In this document: one piece after another, positions 29,054 through 39,065 of the stretch
How positions within the stretch are numbered: the stretch's first letter is position 1
Layout: every line of letters starts with the position of its first letter
From: Streptomyces sp.
GTDB lineage: Bacteria; Actinomycetota; Actinomycetes; Streptomycetales; Streptomycetaceae
Direction of reading: 5' to 3'
DNA: 64,000 bases
NCBI RefSeq assembly: GCF_019510245.1
Contig: NZ_JAEKKT010000137.1
Location: 1-64,000, forward strand
Translations under genes and position numbers: made by a program
Notes under the pieces: model-generated
Told to the model about the DNA's origin: nothing
The model's database searches: none
What the model saw: only the letters and a program-made list of their open reading frames with translations

Positions 29054-29176
29054 TCGCCGCAACCGGCGTCGGCACCAGCCACCGGGCGTGACCTGGCGCA
29101 CATCGCCGCTGGTCACGCGCGTTCCCAGCAGTCCCCCATCCACCAGCACTCCCCCGCGTACAGGAGAATTCAGGCC

Positions 29177-29554
29177 ATGAGCAACCCCCAGCAGCTGCGT
29201 TACAGCAAGGAGCACGAGTGGCTGACGGCCGCCGAGGACGGCGTGGCGACGGTCGGCATCACGGAGCACGCGGCCAACGCGCTCGGTGACGTCGTCTTCG
29301 TCCAGCTCCCGGCGGTCGGCGACACGGTGACCGCGGGCGAGTCCTGCGGCGAGCTGGAGTCGACCAAGTCGGTGTCCGACCTGTACGCGCCGGTCACCGG
29401 TGAGATCACCGCGGTCAACGAGGACGTCGTCGACGACCCGTCCCTGGTGAACTCGGCCCCCTTCGAGGGCGGCTGGCTGTTCAAGGTGCGCGTCACGGAC
29501 GAGCCGGGCGACCTGCTCTCGGCCGACGAGTACACCGCCTTCATTGCCGGCTGA
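29177..29554 (+). CDS. gcvH: glycine cleavage system H protein
   Basis: 125 aa. Lipoyl-carrier fold: [28 protein letters not shown], and the lipoyl lysine in [15 protein letters not shown], with the [12 protein letters not shown] segment. Shuttles the aminomethyl group between P, T and L proteins. 123 nt after gcvT; its ribosome site is AGGAGAA. Confidence 0.97.
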   Translation: MSNPQQLRYSKEHEWLTAAEDGVATVGITEHAANALGDVVFVQLPAVGDTVTAGESCGELESTKSVSDLYAPVTGEITAVNEDVVDDPSLVNSAPFEGGWLFKVRVTDEPGDLLSADEYTAFIAG

Positions 29555-29593
29555 GAGCCGCCGCAGACCCCGGCCTAGGAGTCGTAGAAACAG

Positions 29594-30856
29594 ATGTCCG
29601 TTCTGAACACGCCCCTGCACGAGCTCGACCCCGAGGTAGCCGCCGCGGTCGACGCCGAGCTGGCGCGCCAGCAGTCCACCCTGGAGATGATCGCCTCGGA
29701 GAACTTCGCTCCGCTCGCGGTCATGGAGGCGCAGGGCTCGGTCCTCACCAACAAGTACGCCGAGGGTTACCCGGGGCGCCGCTACTACGGCGGCTGCGAG
29801 CACGTCGACGTCACCGAGCAGATCGCCATCGACCGGGTGAAGGAGCTGTTCGGCGCCGAGTACGCCAACGTGCAGCCGCACTCCGGTGCCTCCGCCAACC
29901 AGGCGGCCCTGTTCGCGCTGGCCCAGCCCGGCGACACCATCCTGGGCCTGGACCTCGCCCACGGCGGCCACCTGACCCACGGCATGCGGCTGAACTTCTC
30001 CGGCAAGCAGTTCGACGTGGTCGCGTACCACGTGGACGACTCCGGTCTCGTCGACATGGCCGAGGTGGAGCGGCTCGCCAAGGAGCACCGCCCGAAGGTG
30101 ATCATCGCGGGCTGGTCGGCGTACCCGCGGCAGCTGGACTTCGCGGAGTTCCGCCGGATCGCCGACGAGGTCGAGGCCTACCTGTGGGTCGACATGGCCC
30201 ACTTCGCGGGCCTGGTCGCGGCGGGTCTGCACCCGAACCCGGTCCCCTACGCGGACGTGGTCACCTCCACCACCCACAAGACCCTCGGCGGTCCGCGCGG
30301 CGGCATCATCCTGGCCCGCCAGGCCTTCGCGAAGAAGCTGAACTCGTCCGTCTTCCCGGGCTTCCAGGGCGGTCCCCTGGAGCACGTGATCGCGGCGAAG
30401 GCGGTCTCCTTCAAGGTCGCCGCCTCGGAGGACTTCAAGGAGCGCCAGCGTCGTACGGTGGAGGGTGCGCGCATCCTGGCGGAGCGGCTCACCGCCGCCG
30501 ACGCCCGCGAGGCCGGCGTGAACGTCCTGTCCGGCGGCACGGACGTCCACCTGATCCTCGTCGACCTGCGTGAGTCCGAGCTGGACGGGCAGCAGGCCGA
30601 GGACCGGCTCCACGAGGTCGGCATCACGGTCAACCGCAACGCCGTCCCGAACGACCCGCGGCCGCCGATGGTCACCTCGGGCCTGCGGATCGGCACCCCG
30701 GCGCTGGCCACCCGCGGCTTCACGGCCGAGGACTTCGCCGAGGTCGCGGACGTGATCGCCGAGACGCTGAAGCCGTCCTACGACGCGGCGGCCCTGAAGA
30801 CCCGGGTCGAGGCGCTGACGGCGAAGCACCCGCTTTACCCCGGTCTGAACAAGTAG
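29594..30856 (+). CDS. glyA: serine hydroxymethyltransferase
   Basis: 420 aa, fold type I PLP enzyme. [51 protein letters not shown] and the PLP lysine in [15 protein letters not shown]. Interconverts serine plus THF and glycine plus methylene-THF. 39 nt after gcvH, so it is part of the riboswitch-controlled operon. Confidence 0.98.
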   Translation: MSVLNTPLHELDPEVAAAVDAELARQQSTLEMIASENFAPLAVMEAQGSVLTNKYAEGYPGRRYYGGCEHVDVTEQIAIDRVKELFGAEYANVQPHSGASANQAALFALAQPGDTILGLDLAHGGHLTHGMRLNFSGKQFDVVAYHVDDSGLVDMAEVERLAKEHRPKVIIAGWSAYPRQLDFAEFRRIADEVEAYLWVDMAHFAGLVAAGLHPNPVPYADVVTSTTHKTLGGPRGGIILARQAFAKKLNSSVFPGFQGGPLEHVIAAKAVSFKVAASEDFKERQRRTVEGARILAERLTAADAREAGVNVLSGGTDVHLILVDLRESELDGQQAEDRLHEVGITVNRNAVPNDPRPPMVTSGLRIGTPALATRGFTAEDFAEVADVIAETLKPSYDAAALKTRVEALTAKHPLYPGLNK

Positions 30857-30865
30857 TTCCCTGGT

Positions 30866-30891
30866 GGGGGCACCCGACGGCGTGTGCCCCC
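30866..30891 (+). promoter_or_regulatory. short hairpin between glyA and sdaA
   Basis: GGGGGCAC / GTGCCCCC inverted repeat (8 bp, 10-nt loop) ten nt after glyA, upstream of the sdaA ribosome binding site. Possibly a partial terminator or RNA-end stabiliser. Confidence 0.5.
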
Positions 30892-30912
30892 GCCCTCTCT
30901 GGAGGAGTTCCC

Positions 30913-32280
<1,368 letters not shown>

Positions 32281-32521
32281 GGATACAGGCCCTGACCAGC
32301 GCTTTCGTTTCTTTCGGTGCTGTCGGAGCCTTCTCTGCTTACGCAGCGGAAAGTCCCCGAAATGCCCCTGAGACAGGCGTGAAAGTCCCAGGAAGTTCCC
32401 ATGGAAGGGGCTCTTGACCTGCGGGTTCGCGGTATGTGATCAACGCCGGATACAGCGCCCACCCACCACTGGACGTATTAAATCGATCCCCTGGGTCCAC
32501 CTGAGGGGTGCCATTCGATAC

Positions 32522-33136
32522 ATGGACGCTGCGGAAAGCTCGCGCCTGGAACAGCGGCTAGCCGCCCTCTCCCCCACATTCACGACCGCGCAAGCACGTC
32601 AGGCCCTGCTCTCCCCTCGCGATCTGGCGAACTTGGTCACGGAAGCGGAGATAGACGAACTGTCCCGTGGGGTGTACCGGCGAGCAGACGCCCCGGAGAC
32701 CGCGCACGCGGATCTGCTGGCCGTTTGCGCACGGGCCCCTCGCGCCGTCGTGTGCGGTGAATCCGCCCTGGCCCTGCATGAGCTGATCGACGATATCCCC
32801 GCAGCAGTACACATCGCCGTGCCGCGCGGTACACGCCGCCCGACGATTTCCTACCCGCCGACCGTGGTGGCGCAGTACGCCGTGAAGACCTTCGGCCTCG
32901 GTATCGAACGGTTCGAAGCAGCCCCGGGAGAGAGCATCCCCATGTACAACGCAGCCCGCAGCGTCGTCGATGCGATGCGCCACCGCAGCCGCCTCGGCGA
33001 GACCCTCGCCCTGTCCGCGCTTGGCCGCTACCTGCGCCGGAGCGGACGCGGCGGGGTCAGCGAACTCCAGCACATCGCAGGCGAGTTGGACGCTCTCTCC
33101 GTCGTCCGCCCCGCCGTAGAAGCGGTGCTCACCTGA
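32522..33136 (+). CDS. AbiEi-like antitoxin/transcription regulator, orphan
   Basis: 204 aa from ATG 32522. N-terminal winged-helix: TFTTAQARQALLSPRDLANLV, then ELSRGVYRRADAPETAHADL, typical of AbiEi/type IV antitoxins. The C-terminal domain (CGESALALHELIDDIPAAVHIAVPRG; AARSVVDAMRHRSRL) matches the family. The AbiEii nucleotidyltransferase toxin, normally overlapping downstream, is absent; a VapBC pair follows 167 bp later instead. First gene of the island. Confidence 0.75.
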   Translation: MDAAESSRLEQRLAALSPTFTTAQARQALLSPRDLANLVTEAEIDELSRGVYRRADAPETAHADLLAVCARAPRAVVCGESALALHELIDDIPAAVHIAVPRGTRRPTISYPPTVVAQYAVKTFGLGIERFEAAPGESIPMYNAARSVVDAMRHRSRLGETLALSALGRYLRRSGRGGVSELQHIAGELDALSVVRPAVEAVLT

Positions 33137-33241
33137 TGGCCAACCCCACCCGCGGCACATCGACATCTTCGGCCGCTCGCCCCCAGGAGGCCGGCCAGGT
33201 TCCACGACCGCCATGACGGACCCCGCCAGGGCACGCCATAC

Positions 33242-33270
33242 GATATCGCTTCTCGTGCAAATCTGATATC
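33242..33270. promoter_or_regulatory. candidate VapB operator, paired GATATC
   Basis: GATATC occurs at 33242-33247 and again at 33265-33270, centre-to-centre 23 bp, in an AT-richer stretch 34 nt before vapB. VapB-type antitoxins repress their own operon from such palindromes. Confidence 0.5.
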
Positions 33271-33303
33271 ATTTGGTGGTTCTAATCACGCGAGGAGGCC
33301 AGT

Positions 33304-33546
33304 ATGGCGAGGACAGTAATCGACCTCGACGAGACCATGGTCGCCGAGGCCATGCGCATCTTCGGCACCAAGACAAAAGCCCAGGCCGTACGCCTCGCCA
33401 TGGAGGACGCCGTCAAACGGCACCTGCGACAGGAGGGCTTCGACGCCATGGACGCCGGCGACTTCGACTTCAGCGAGATCATCGAGAGCACCGGCCCCCG
33501 GAACGCCGACGGAACCCTTAAGCGCGAAGGTGGCCGAGCCGCCTGA
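33304..33546 (+). CDS. vapB: VapB-family type II antitoxin
   Basis: 80 aa, GAGGAGG upstream. N-terminal ribbon-helix-helix: RTVIDLDETMVAEAMRIFG and KTKAQAVRLAMEDAVKRHLR. The C-terminus (DAGDFDFSEIIESTG) would wrap the toxin. Last base overlaps the vapC start codon. Confidence 0.88.
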   Translation: MARTVIDLDETMVAEAMRIFGTKTKAQAVRLAMEDAVKRHLRQEGFDAMDAGDFDFSEIIESTGPRNADGTLKREGGRAA

Positions 33547-33965
33547 TGCAGGACCGCTACCTGATCGACAAGTCCGCTCTGGCGCGCTGGACAAAACCCG
33601 GCGTCAGAGAGGTACTCAAGCCCCTCCACGAGCGCTACTTGCTCTCGGTCTGCCAACCCACCGAATACGAGATGATCCACTCGGCCCGGGACGCCGCCGA
33701 GGCAACGCGAATCAGTACCTGGCTGCACGCCTTCGACTACCTGCACAGTGACGACCACACTTTCACTCGCGCCCTGGAGGTCCAGCGCCACGCTCTCAAC
33801 GCAGGCTTCCACCGGGCACTGTCACTCCCCGACCTTCTCATCGCCGCCACAGCGGAGCTGAACCGGCTGACCGTCCTCCACTACGACGGCGACTTCGACA
33901 TGATCGCCTCCCTCACCGGCCAACCCACCGAGTGGGTCGTGACACCAGGCATCGCCGACCGCTGA
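33546..33965 (+). CDS. vapC: VapC-family PIN-domain toxin
   Basis: 139 aa. PIN acidic residues: Asp in RYLIDKSALARW, Glu in PTEYEMIH, Asp in LSLPDLLIAATAE and Asp in HYDGDFDMIA. The active site is intact, so it is probably a functional site-specific RNase neutralised by VapB. Start overlaps vapB by one base. Confidence 0.9.
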   Translation: MQDRYLIDKSALARWTKPGVREVLKPLHERYLLSVCQPTEYEMIHSARDAAEATRISTWLHAFDYLHSDDHTFTRALEVQRHALNAGFHRALSLPDLLIAATAELNRLTVLHYDGDFDMIASLTGQPTEWVVTPGIADR

Positions 33966-34166
33966 ACGGTGAGACCGCAATTGAGACCACTGGCTCCTAC
34001 AGGGAGCGTGCCGTGCCTCGACATCGGCGATCGCGTGAGTGCCGGAGGCCCAGACTCCAGGCCACCGCCCGCCGCCGCAGCCCGGCCCATACTGACCCGT
34101 CGTGGGGAACGCCATACGCTGCGTGCTGGAGAGCGAGACATCCGGCTGGCCCGGAGAGGGGACTGA

Positions 34167-35040
34167 GATGAGTGCACGCAGCAGGTCGTCGGTGCGGCAG
34201 TCTCCCCCGGGCCCGCACCCGAAAGCGGCGGGGAACAATCGGCTGTCATCCTCGGCGGCGTCGGGAAGAGTACTCTCGCGCTCGCGTATGCCCACAGGAA
34301 CCGTCGCTACCACACCGTGGCGTGGTGGATCGCCGCCGGTTCGCCCGACCGCATCGAGCAGACGCCGGCCGACCTCGCTCTGCGCCTGATCCCCGCATGG
34401 GCCGGCAGCGCGTCCACCGAGGAACGTGCCGCCTGGGCGATGATGTGGCTGCAGTGGCAACCAGGTTGGCTGCTGGTCTTCGACAACGTCGAGGACCCGG
34501 CCGAACTGCGACCCTACATCGGCGCGCCGGACGGCTACGTCATCGCCACCAGCCGACGGGCAGCCGGATGGTCGACCTCGGTCGCGACGCTCGCCCTGGA
34601 CGTACTCGACCTGGCCGCAGCGGGCAAGCTCCTCTGCCGACACGTGTTCGGTGGACTCCGCCGTCCCCCCGTCAGATGCAGGAGACCCGGGCCCCCGCCG
34701 CTGACCTCGGGCAGCTCCCCTCGCGCTGGAGCAGGCCGGCGCCTACCTCGCACAGAACCCGAGGATCGGCGTCGAGAGCTATCGCGGAAGGCTGGTCGGC
34801 AAGTTGGACACGGCTCCCGACGGCGTCGACCCAGAGCGCACCATCGCCCGGATCTGGAGCCAGACGATCAGCGCCCTCACCGAGCGCACCCCCCTCACAG
34901 TCTCCGTCCTGTCCACGCTGGCGTGGCTGGCTCCCGATGACATCCCGGTAGAGCTCCTGGCCCCTGCCGCCGACGACAGCGACGACCTCCATGAGGCCCT
35001 TGGGATCCTTGGCGTCGGCGAGTACCAGCAGAACAGCTGC
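34167..35040 (+). pseudogene. decayed NB-ARC-type NTPase
   Basis: N-terminal part in one frame (34167-34650): P-loop ILGGVGKSTLALAYAH, Walker B-like WLLVFDNVEDPAELRP, and VIATSRRAAGW. The rest in other frames: ADLGQLP, then, after a missing base at ~34720, ALEQAGAYLAQNPRIG and SVLSTLAWLAPDDIPVELL. At least two frameshifts (~34660 and ~34720), no N-terminal start, and the 3' end is lost at ~35040, where it abuts the truncated 3' end of the opposite-strand nSTAND1 gene. Confidence 0.75.
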
Positions 35041-35062
35041 GGCGGCAAGTACTACGTACGCG

Positions 35063-36796
35063 CAGCTTGCCCGTCGCCGCTTGGCCCCGATGAGACCGTC
35101 GGACTCTGCGGCTAGTTGGCGGGATACGGCCATCCGCTGTGCGGTGAGCGCCTGGTGCCGCTGCTGCTCGCTGAGCCGGTATTGCTGCCACGCGATCAGT
35201 CCCGCGGTAAGGGCGAGGACGAGCAGGATCGACAAGGCCAGAGCGAACTGGCGCAGGCGCCGGGTAGTGCGGCCGGCTGCTTCTTCTTCGCGACGGCGAG
35301 CCGTGGTACTGAAGACGAGGAACTCCCGCTCCAGAGCCGTGAGGTCGCTCTCGGCGTCTGTGCGGAGGAAGGTGTCTTCGGCTGCGGTGAGCCGGGTATC
35401 GCGATACAACGCGCCCGGGTCACGGTCGAGGTCGTCCCACGTCCGTGCGGCTTCGGTGAGCTGACGGTGAAGACGCAGGCGGTCGCGCGCTTCGTTGATC
35501 CATGCCTGTAGCCGGGGCCACGCGGCGATCAGAGCTTCGTGGGCCAGGTCGACGGTGTCCTGTTCAAGGGTGAGCGGGCGGGCGCGGGCGAGGTGTTCGA
35601 GGACCTTGGCCGTGCCGTTGGGGTCACCGAAGTCGAGTTCCGTGCGAGGAGCGGGCCGTCGGGTATCGGGAGTCCCTTCGCCCGGGGTGATCAGGCGCAG
35701 CATGATGCGGCGCACGAGGTCAGCCTGCGACTGGGTCAGACGGGAGTGGACGTCTTCGGCGGTGCGGGCGATGGCACCGTTGAGACCGCCGACTGCCTGA
35801 TACGCCTCCAGGGTGAGGGCTCGACCTTTGCGGCGACGCCAGGTCTCCAGCAAGGCGTGGGACATCAGGGGCAGGGCGCCGGGTTCGTCTTCGACCTCGT
35901 CGAGGATGCCAGCGGTCAGTTCTCGTTCCACGATCATCCCCGCCGCCTGGGCGGGTTTGGTGATGGCCTGGCGCAACTCGTCGCGGCTCATTGGGCCGGC
36001 CAGCACGGTGCCATCCTGTAACGCAGCGGTGAGGGCGGGATGTTCGGCGCAGCGACCTAGGAAATCGGCCCGCACGGCGATGACGACGCGCAGTCGGCTT
36101 GCCGGGTCGGTGGCGGCCAGGATTCGGTCGATGAACTGATTGCGTTCGGCTCCGTCGGTGCAGAGTGTGTAGAGCTCCTCGAACTGGTCGATGATCAGCC
36201 ACGTGTCGCCGTCGGCGTCCTTCGGTATCAGCCGTCGATCATGGACGCACAGAGGATGCTCCCCGGGCGTGAGAATGCGCACGGAGGTAGGCCGCGGACC
36301 GGTCGCCTCGGGGCTGCGCAGGCATGGGATGAGGCCAGCGCGCAGCAGAGAGGACTTGCCACTGCCCGAAGGGCCGAACACAGCAGTGAACCGGAGGGAA
36401 TGGGTCAACTCAAGCAGGCGGTCGGTGAGCTCGTCGCGGCCGAAAAACAGATCGGCGTCGCCAGGTTCGAAGCGGGCCAAACCCCGGTACGGAGGCTCGG
36501 CATCCTCCTCAGTGCGGGGTTCCGCCGCTACTGCAGCGGCCGCCTGAAGCCACCGCTCCTCCCACTCCTCCGGATCACCACCGCACGCCTTCACGTAGGC
36601 CAGCACGACGAGCAGGGTCGGCAGCCGCTCACCACCAGCAGCCTGCGGCAGCGTGCTCGCCCCCTGCCCCCCCCCGCTGCGCCATCACCCGATACGTCGG
36701 ACTCCCGGCCTCCGCACGCAGTTTGCGTAACTGCAACGCGAACTGCGCAACCGGCCCGGCACTCGGATCCAGTGGGCTTTCTGGACGTCCCGCCAT
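35063..36796 (-). pseudogene. nSTAND1-type NTPase, frameshifted and truncated
   Basis: Begins at ATG 36796 with an XRE-like helical N-region (FALQLRKLRAEAGSPTYRVM). A nine-C run at 36667-36675 shifts the frame; removing one base rejoins it to ASTLPQAAGGERLPTLLVVL and the main frame from 36606. Then PYRGLARFEPGDADLFFGR, Walker A FGPSGSGKSSLLRAG, Walker B WLIIDQFEELYTLC, and a late membrane helix (FALALSILLVLALTAGLIAW). After QLAAESDGLIGAKRRR the sequence becomes foreign, so the expected WD40 domain is missing. The run may also be a sequencing error or a phase-variable tract. Confidence 0.8.
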
Positions 36797-37087
36797 CGAC
36801 GGCCCCCTGCTCGTCCCGCCTCCCCCGTGGATGCGGCGCTGTGGCCGCAGAAGCTACGCGCGCCCGCCGCTGAAGGGCAAACCAAAGGCGCGCTCTTCGG
36901 TCAGCGCCCCCGGCTGCCCCATGACCTGCGGTGCGGCCATTGATCAGGGTGGCGGAAGCGGCTCCCCATTCAATCCCCCGACCGGAACTGTCGTGCCAGC
37001 GGGGCGAACCACCTCGCAATTCACCGGATGCTGCCGATTGTGCCTTGCTGCTGCAGGCAGGCGGCTACCGCAGAAAGGAAAACGTCC

Positions 37088-37519
37088 ATGAACATGCGAC
37101 GGGTCGCGTCAGCTGTGGCGGCTACCGCCATCGCAGCCGGCGGCATGGTCGCCAGCTCGGGAACAGCCGAGGCGGCGCGCATCTCCTGCTACGCCTCCAG
37201 CTGCAACCACCTCAACCCGTACAAGACCACCTGCGCCGGAGACGCAATCCGGCCCCTGCCGGGCGCCAAGGACAGCGACGGTTCCGTGGTGTACCTGTAC
37301 TACAGCCCTTCCTGCCGTGCCACGTGGGCCGAGACCTGGAGCGCTCCCTACAAGACCCGCATCGTGGTCTACCGGGATGGTGGAAGCCTGCACAGCGAGG
37401 ACTGGGCGACCTACGGGGCGCACACCTGGACCGGAATGATCAACGACGCTGGTTACAAATCCTTCGCCGTGATCTGCCCGCCTGACGGTTTGGGCTGCGC
37501 TCAAACCAGCTCTTACTGA
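37088..37519 (+). CDS. secreted DUF2690-like protein
   Basis: 143 aa from ATG 37088 (GAAAGGAAAA upstream). Signal peptide MNMRRVASAVAATAIAAGG ending near GTAEA. The mature ~110 aa has six cysteines (ISCYASSC, TTCAGDA, SPSCRATW, VICPPDGLGC) likely in disulfides. The opening CYASSCNHLNPYKTTCAGDA and RATWAETWS match DUF2690. Role unknown. It has its own strand opposite to the nSTAND1 gene and is the first gene of the rightward part of the island. Confidence 0.75.
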   Translation: MNMRRVASAVAATAIAAGGMVASSGTAEAARISCYASSCNHLNPYKTTCAGDAIRPLPGAKDSDGSVVYLYYSPSCRATWAETWSAPYKTRIVVYRDGGSLHSEDWATYGAHTWTGMINDAGYKSFAVICPPDGLGCAQTSSY

Positions 37520-37846
37520 GCACAACCGCTGCCGAACCCGCACCAGAGCGCACGGTGGGGCTGGTCTGCTGGCCGACGCGAGGGGAGCGGCCGGCAGCCC
37601 GGCGCGACAGCCAGGACGTTACCCACCGCTCGTCAGCGGTGCGGATCCGTCTCCTGCAGCCGACACGCCCAGCAGTACGCCTGAGCTGCGGTCCAGCCAG
37701 TCACCTGGTGCGGCAGACGGGCTGCTCCGTCCGGACGGAAAGGCCGCCCTGCCAAACGGCACAAAAAGCGCACCAAGATCGGGCAGGTCGGCCGCCGTGA
37801 ACAACCCGAGCGCGCCATGCAGTGCGGCGCGTGAGGAGCCCCACGC
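37520..37846. other. 327-bp non-coding stretch
   Basis: No supported gene. The open frames here lack ribosome sites and recognisable domains. It presumably carries the promoter of the sigma-factor gene. Confidence 0.5.
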
Positions 37847-38386
37847 ATGAACCCCGGCAAGCATCGCGCCATGGTGCTGGAATTCGAGGACTACGTCCGT
37901 ACCCGGCACGACGCTTTACTGCGCAGCGCCCGGCGCTTGGTCGGCGACCCGCTCGACGCCCAGGACCTCTTGCAGATCGCGCTCTTGCGCACTTACCGCC
38001 AGTGGGAACGCATCGCCGACAAACGACTCGCCGACGCCTACCTGCGCCGTGTCATGATCAACACGCGCACCGAGTGGTGGCGGGCACAGAAATTGAAAGA
38101 AGTTCCGACTGCACACATACCCGAGGCACTCGTCCAGGACTGCAGCGACCAACACGCCGACAGGGCCCTGCTGACGGACGCCCTGAAGAGTCTGGCCCCC
38201 AACCAGCGCAGCGTCGTCGTGCTCCGGTACTGCGAGCAGATGACCACGGACGAGACCGCCGCCACGCTCGGCATGGCCCCCGGAACGGTCAAGAGCACAC
38301 TGCACCGCGCGCTCACCCGACTCCGTCAGGACATCGCACGCCGCGACCCCGACGCTGCATCCGCATCAGCCACGGGACATCGATGA
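37847..38386 (+). CDS. SigE-family ECF-type RNA polymerase sigma factor
   Basis: 179 aa. Region 2: FEDYVRTRHDALLRSARRLVG and DLLQIALLRTYRQWERI. Region 4: LKSLAPNQRSVVVLRYCEQM with the HTH DETAATLGMAPGTVKSTLHR. Streptomyces SigE-family (ECF) sigmas are often followed by a membrane anti-sigma factor; none follows here, since the next gene is an unrelated putative effector. Regulation unknown. Confidence 0.9.
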   Translation: MNPGKHRAMVLEFEDYVRTRHDALLRSARRLVGDPLDAQDLLQIALLRTYRQWERIADKRLADAYLRRVMINTRTEWWRAQKLKEVPTAHIPEALVQDCSDQHADRALLTDALKSLAPNQRSVVVLRYCEQMTTDETAATLGMAPGTVKSTLHRALTRLRQDIARRDPDAASASATGHR

Positions 38387-38630
38387 ACAACGGCCTGCCG
38401 CCAGGAGGATGACAGTTTCTATTGGCAGCGGCCATGGCTCTGAACGATGCCTACGACAGAACCGTCTGCCGGAAGTGGGAGTTCACGGCTGGTGGCCGAC
38501 GTCGGCGCGAGGCAACCTGTCTCTCGACACGGCGCCACGATGAGCTGTCGGTCCTCGCCCCGAGCGCCTTGCGTTGCGTAGGCCGGCACGGCACGATCTC
38601 ATTCGTGAACGAGCAGAGGCGGTGGGACAG

Positions 38631-39065
38631 ATGGACGCCGAATTAACGGCGCTCGCTTCCTCAGGTGCGACGACCTTGATCGGGCTGATGGTCACGGACG
38701 GCTGGCAGCAGGTACGCCGCCGCTTCGCAGCCCTCTTCGGAAATCAGAGCACGGACGTGGACGAGGAACTGGAACGCTCCAGAAACACTCTGGTAGCAGC
38801 TCGTCAGGCGATGGACCCAACGACCGTCGACGGCCTGGAGGCCCAGTGGCGCTCCCGACTTCGCCTGCTGCTGGCCAGCGACCCTGGTGCCGCCCATGAC
38901 CTCCGCGCTGTTCTGGACGAGTTGGCCGGCCCAGCGGACCGGAATCAAGCCGAGACCCACTTCCGGGACACCACCATCAACGGCCCGGTCAACACCGGTT
39001 CGGGGGCTCAGATCACGTACGGCCTCACCTACGGAACGAGAAGCGACCCGAGCGCTCATGAGTGA
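38631..39065 (+). CDS. putative NLR-paired effector with C-terminal signalling motif
   Basis: 144 aa from ATG 38631. Residues 1-100 are predicted helical: a hydrophobic N-region (LASSGATTLIGLMV) followed by WQQVRRRFAALFG and ELERSRNTLVAARQAMD. This resembles Bell-type (HeLo-like) membrane-active effector domains described in bacteria (inference). Near the C-terminus (about residues 113-131) is TTINGPVNTGSGAQ, which recurs at the N-terminus of the overlapping NACHT gene. The start is uncertain; an upstream frame extends to 38574. Overlaps the next gene by 8 nt. Confidence 0.65.
   Translation: MDAELTALASSGATTLIGLMVTDGWQQVRRRFAALFGNQSTDVDEELERSRNTLVAARQAMDPTTVDGLEAQWRSRLRLLLASDPGAAHDLRAVLDELAGPADRNQAETHFRDTTINGPVNTGSGAQITYGLTYGTRSDPSAHE

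Noticed and set aside
37555..37800. 81-codon open frame between the DUF2690 and sigma-factor genes
   Set aside because: No ribosome binding site, no domain, Arg/Pro-rich composition typical of a chance frame.
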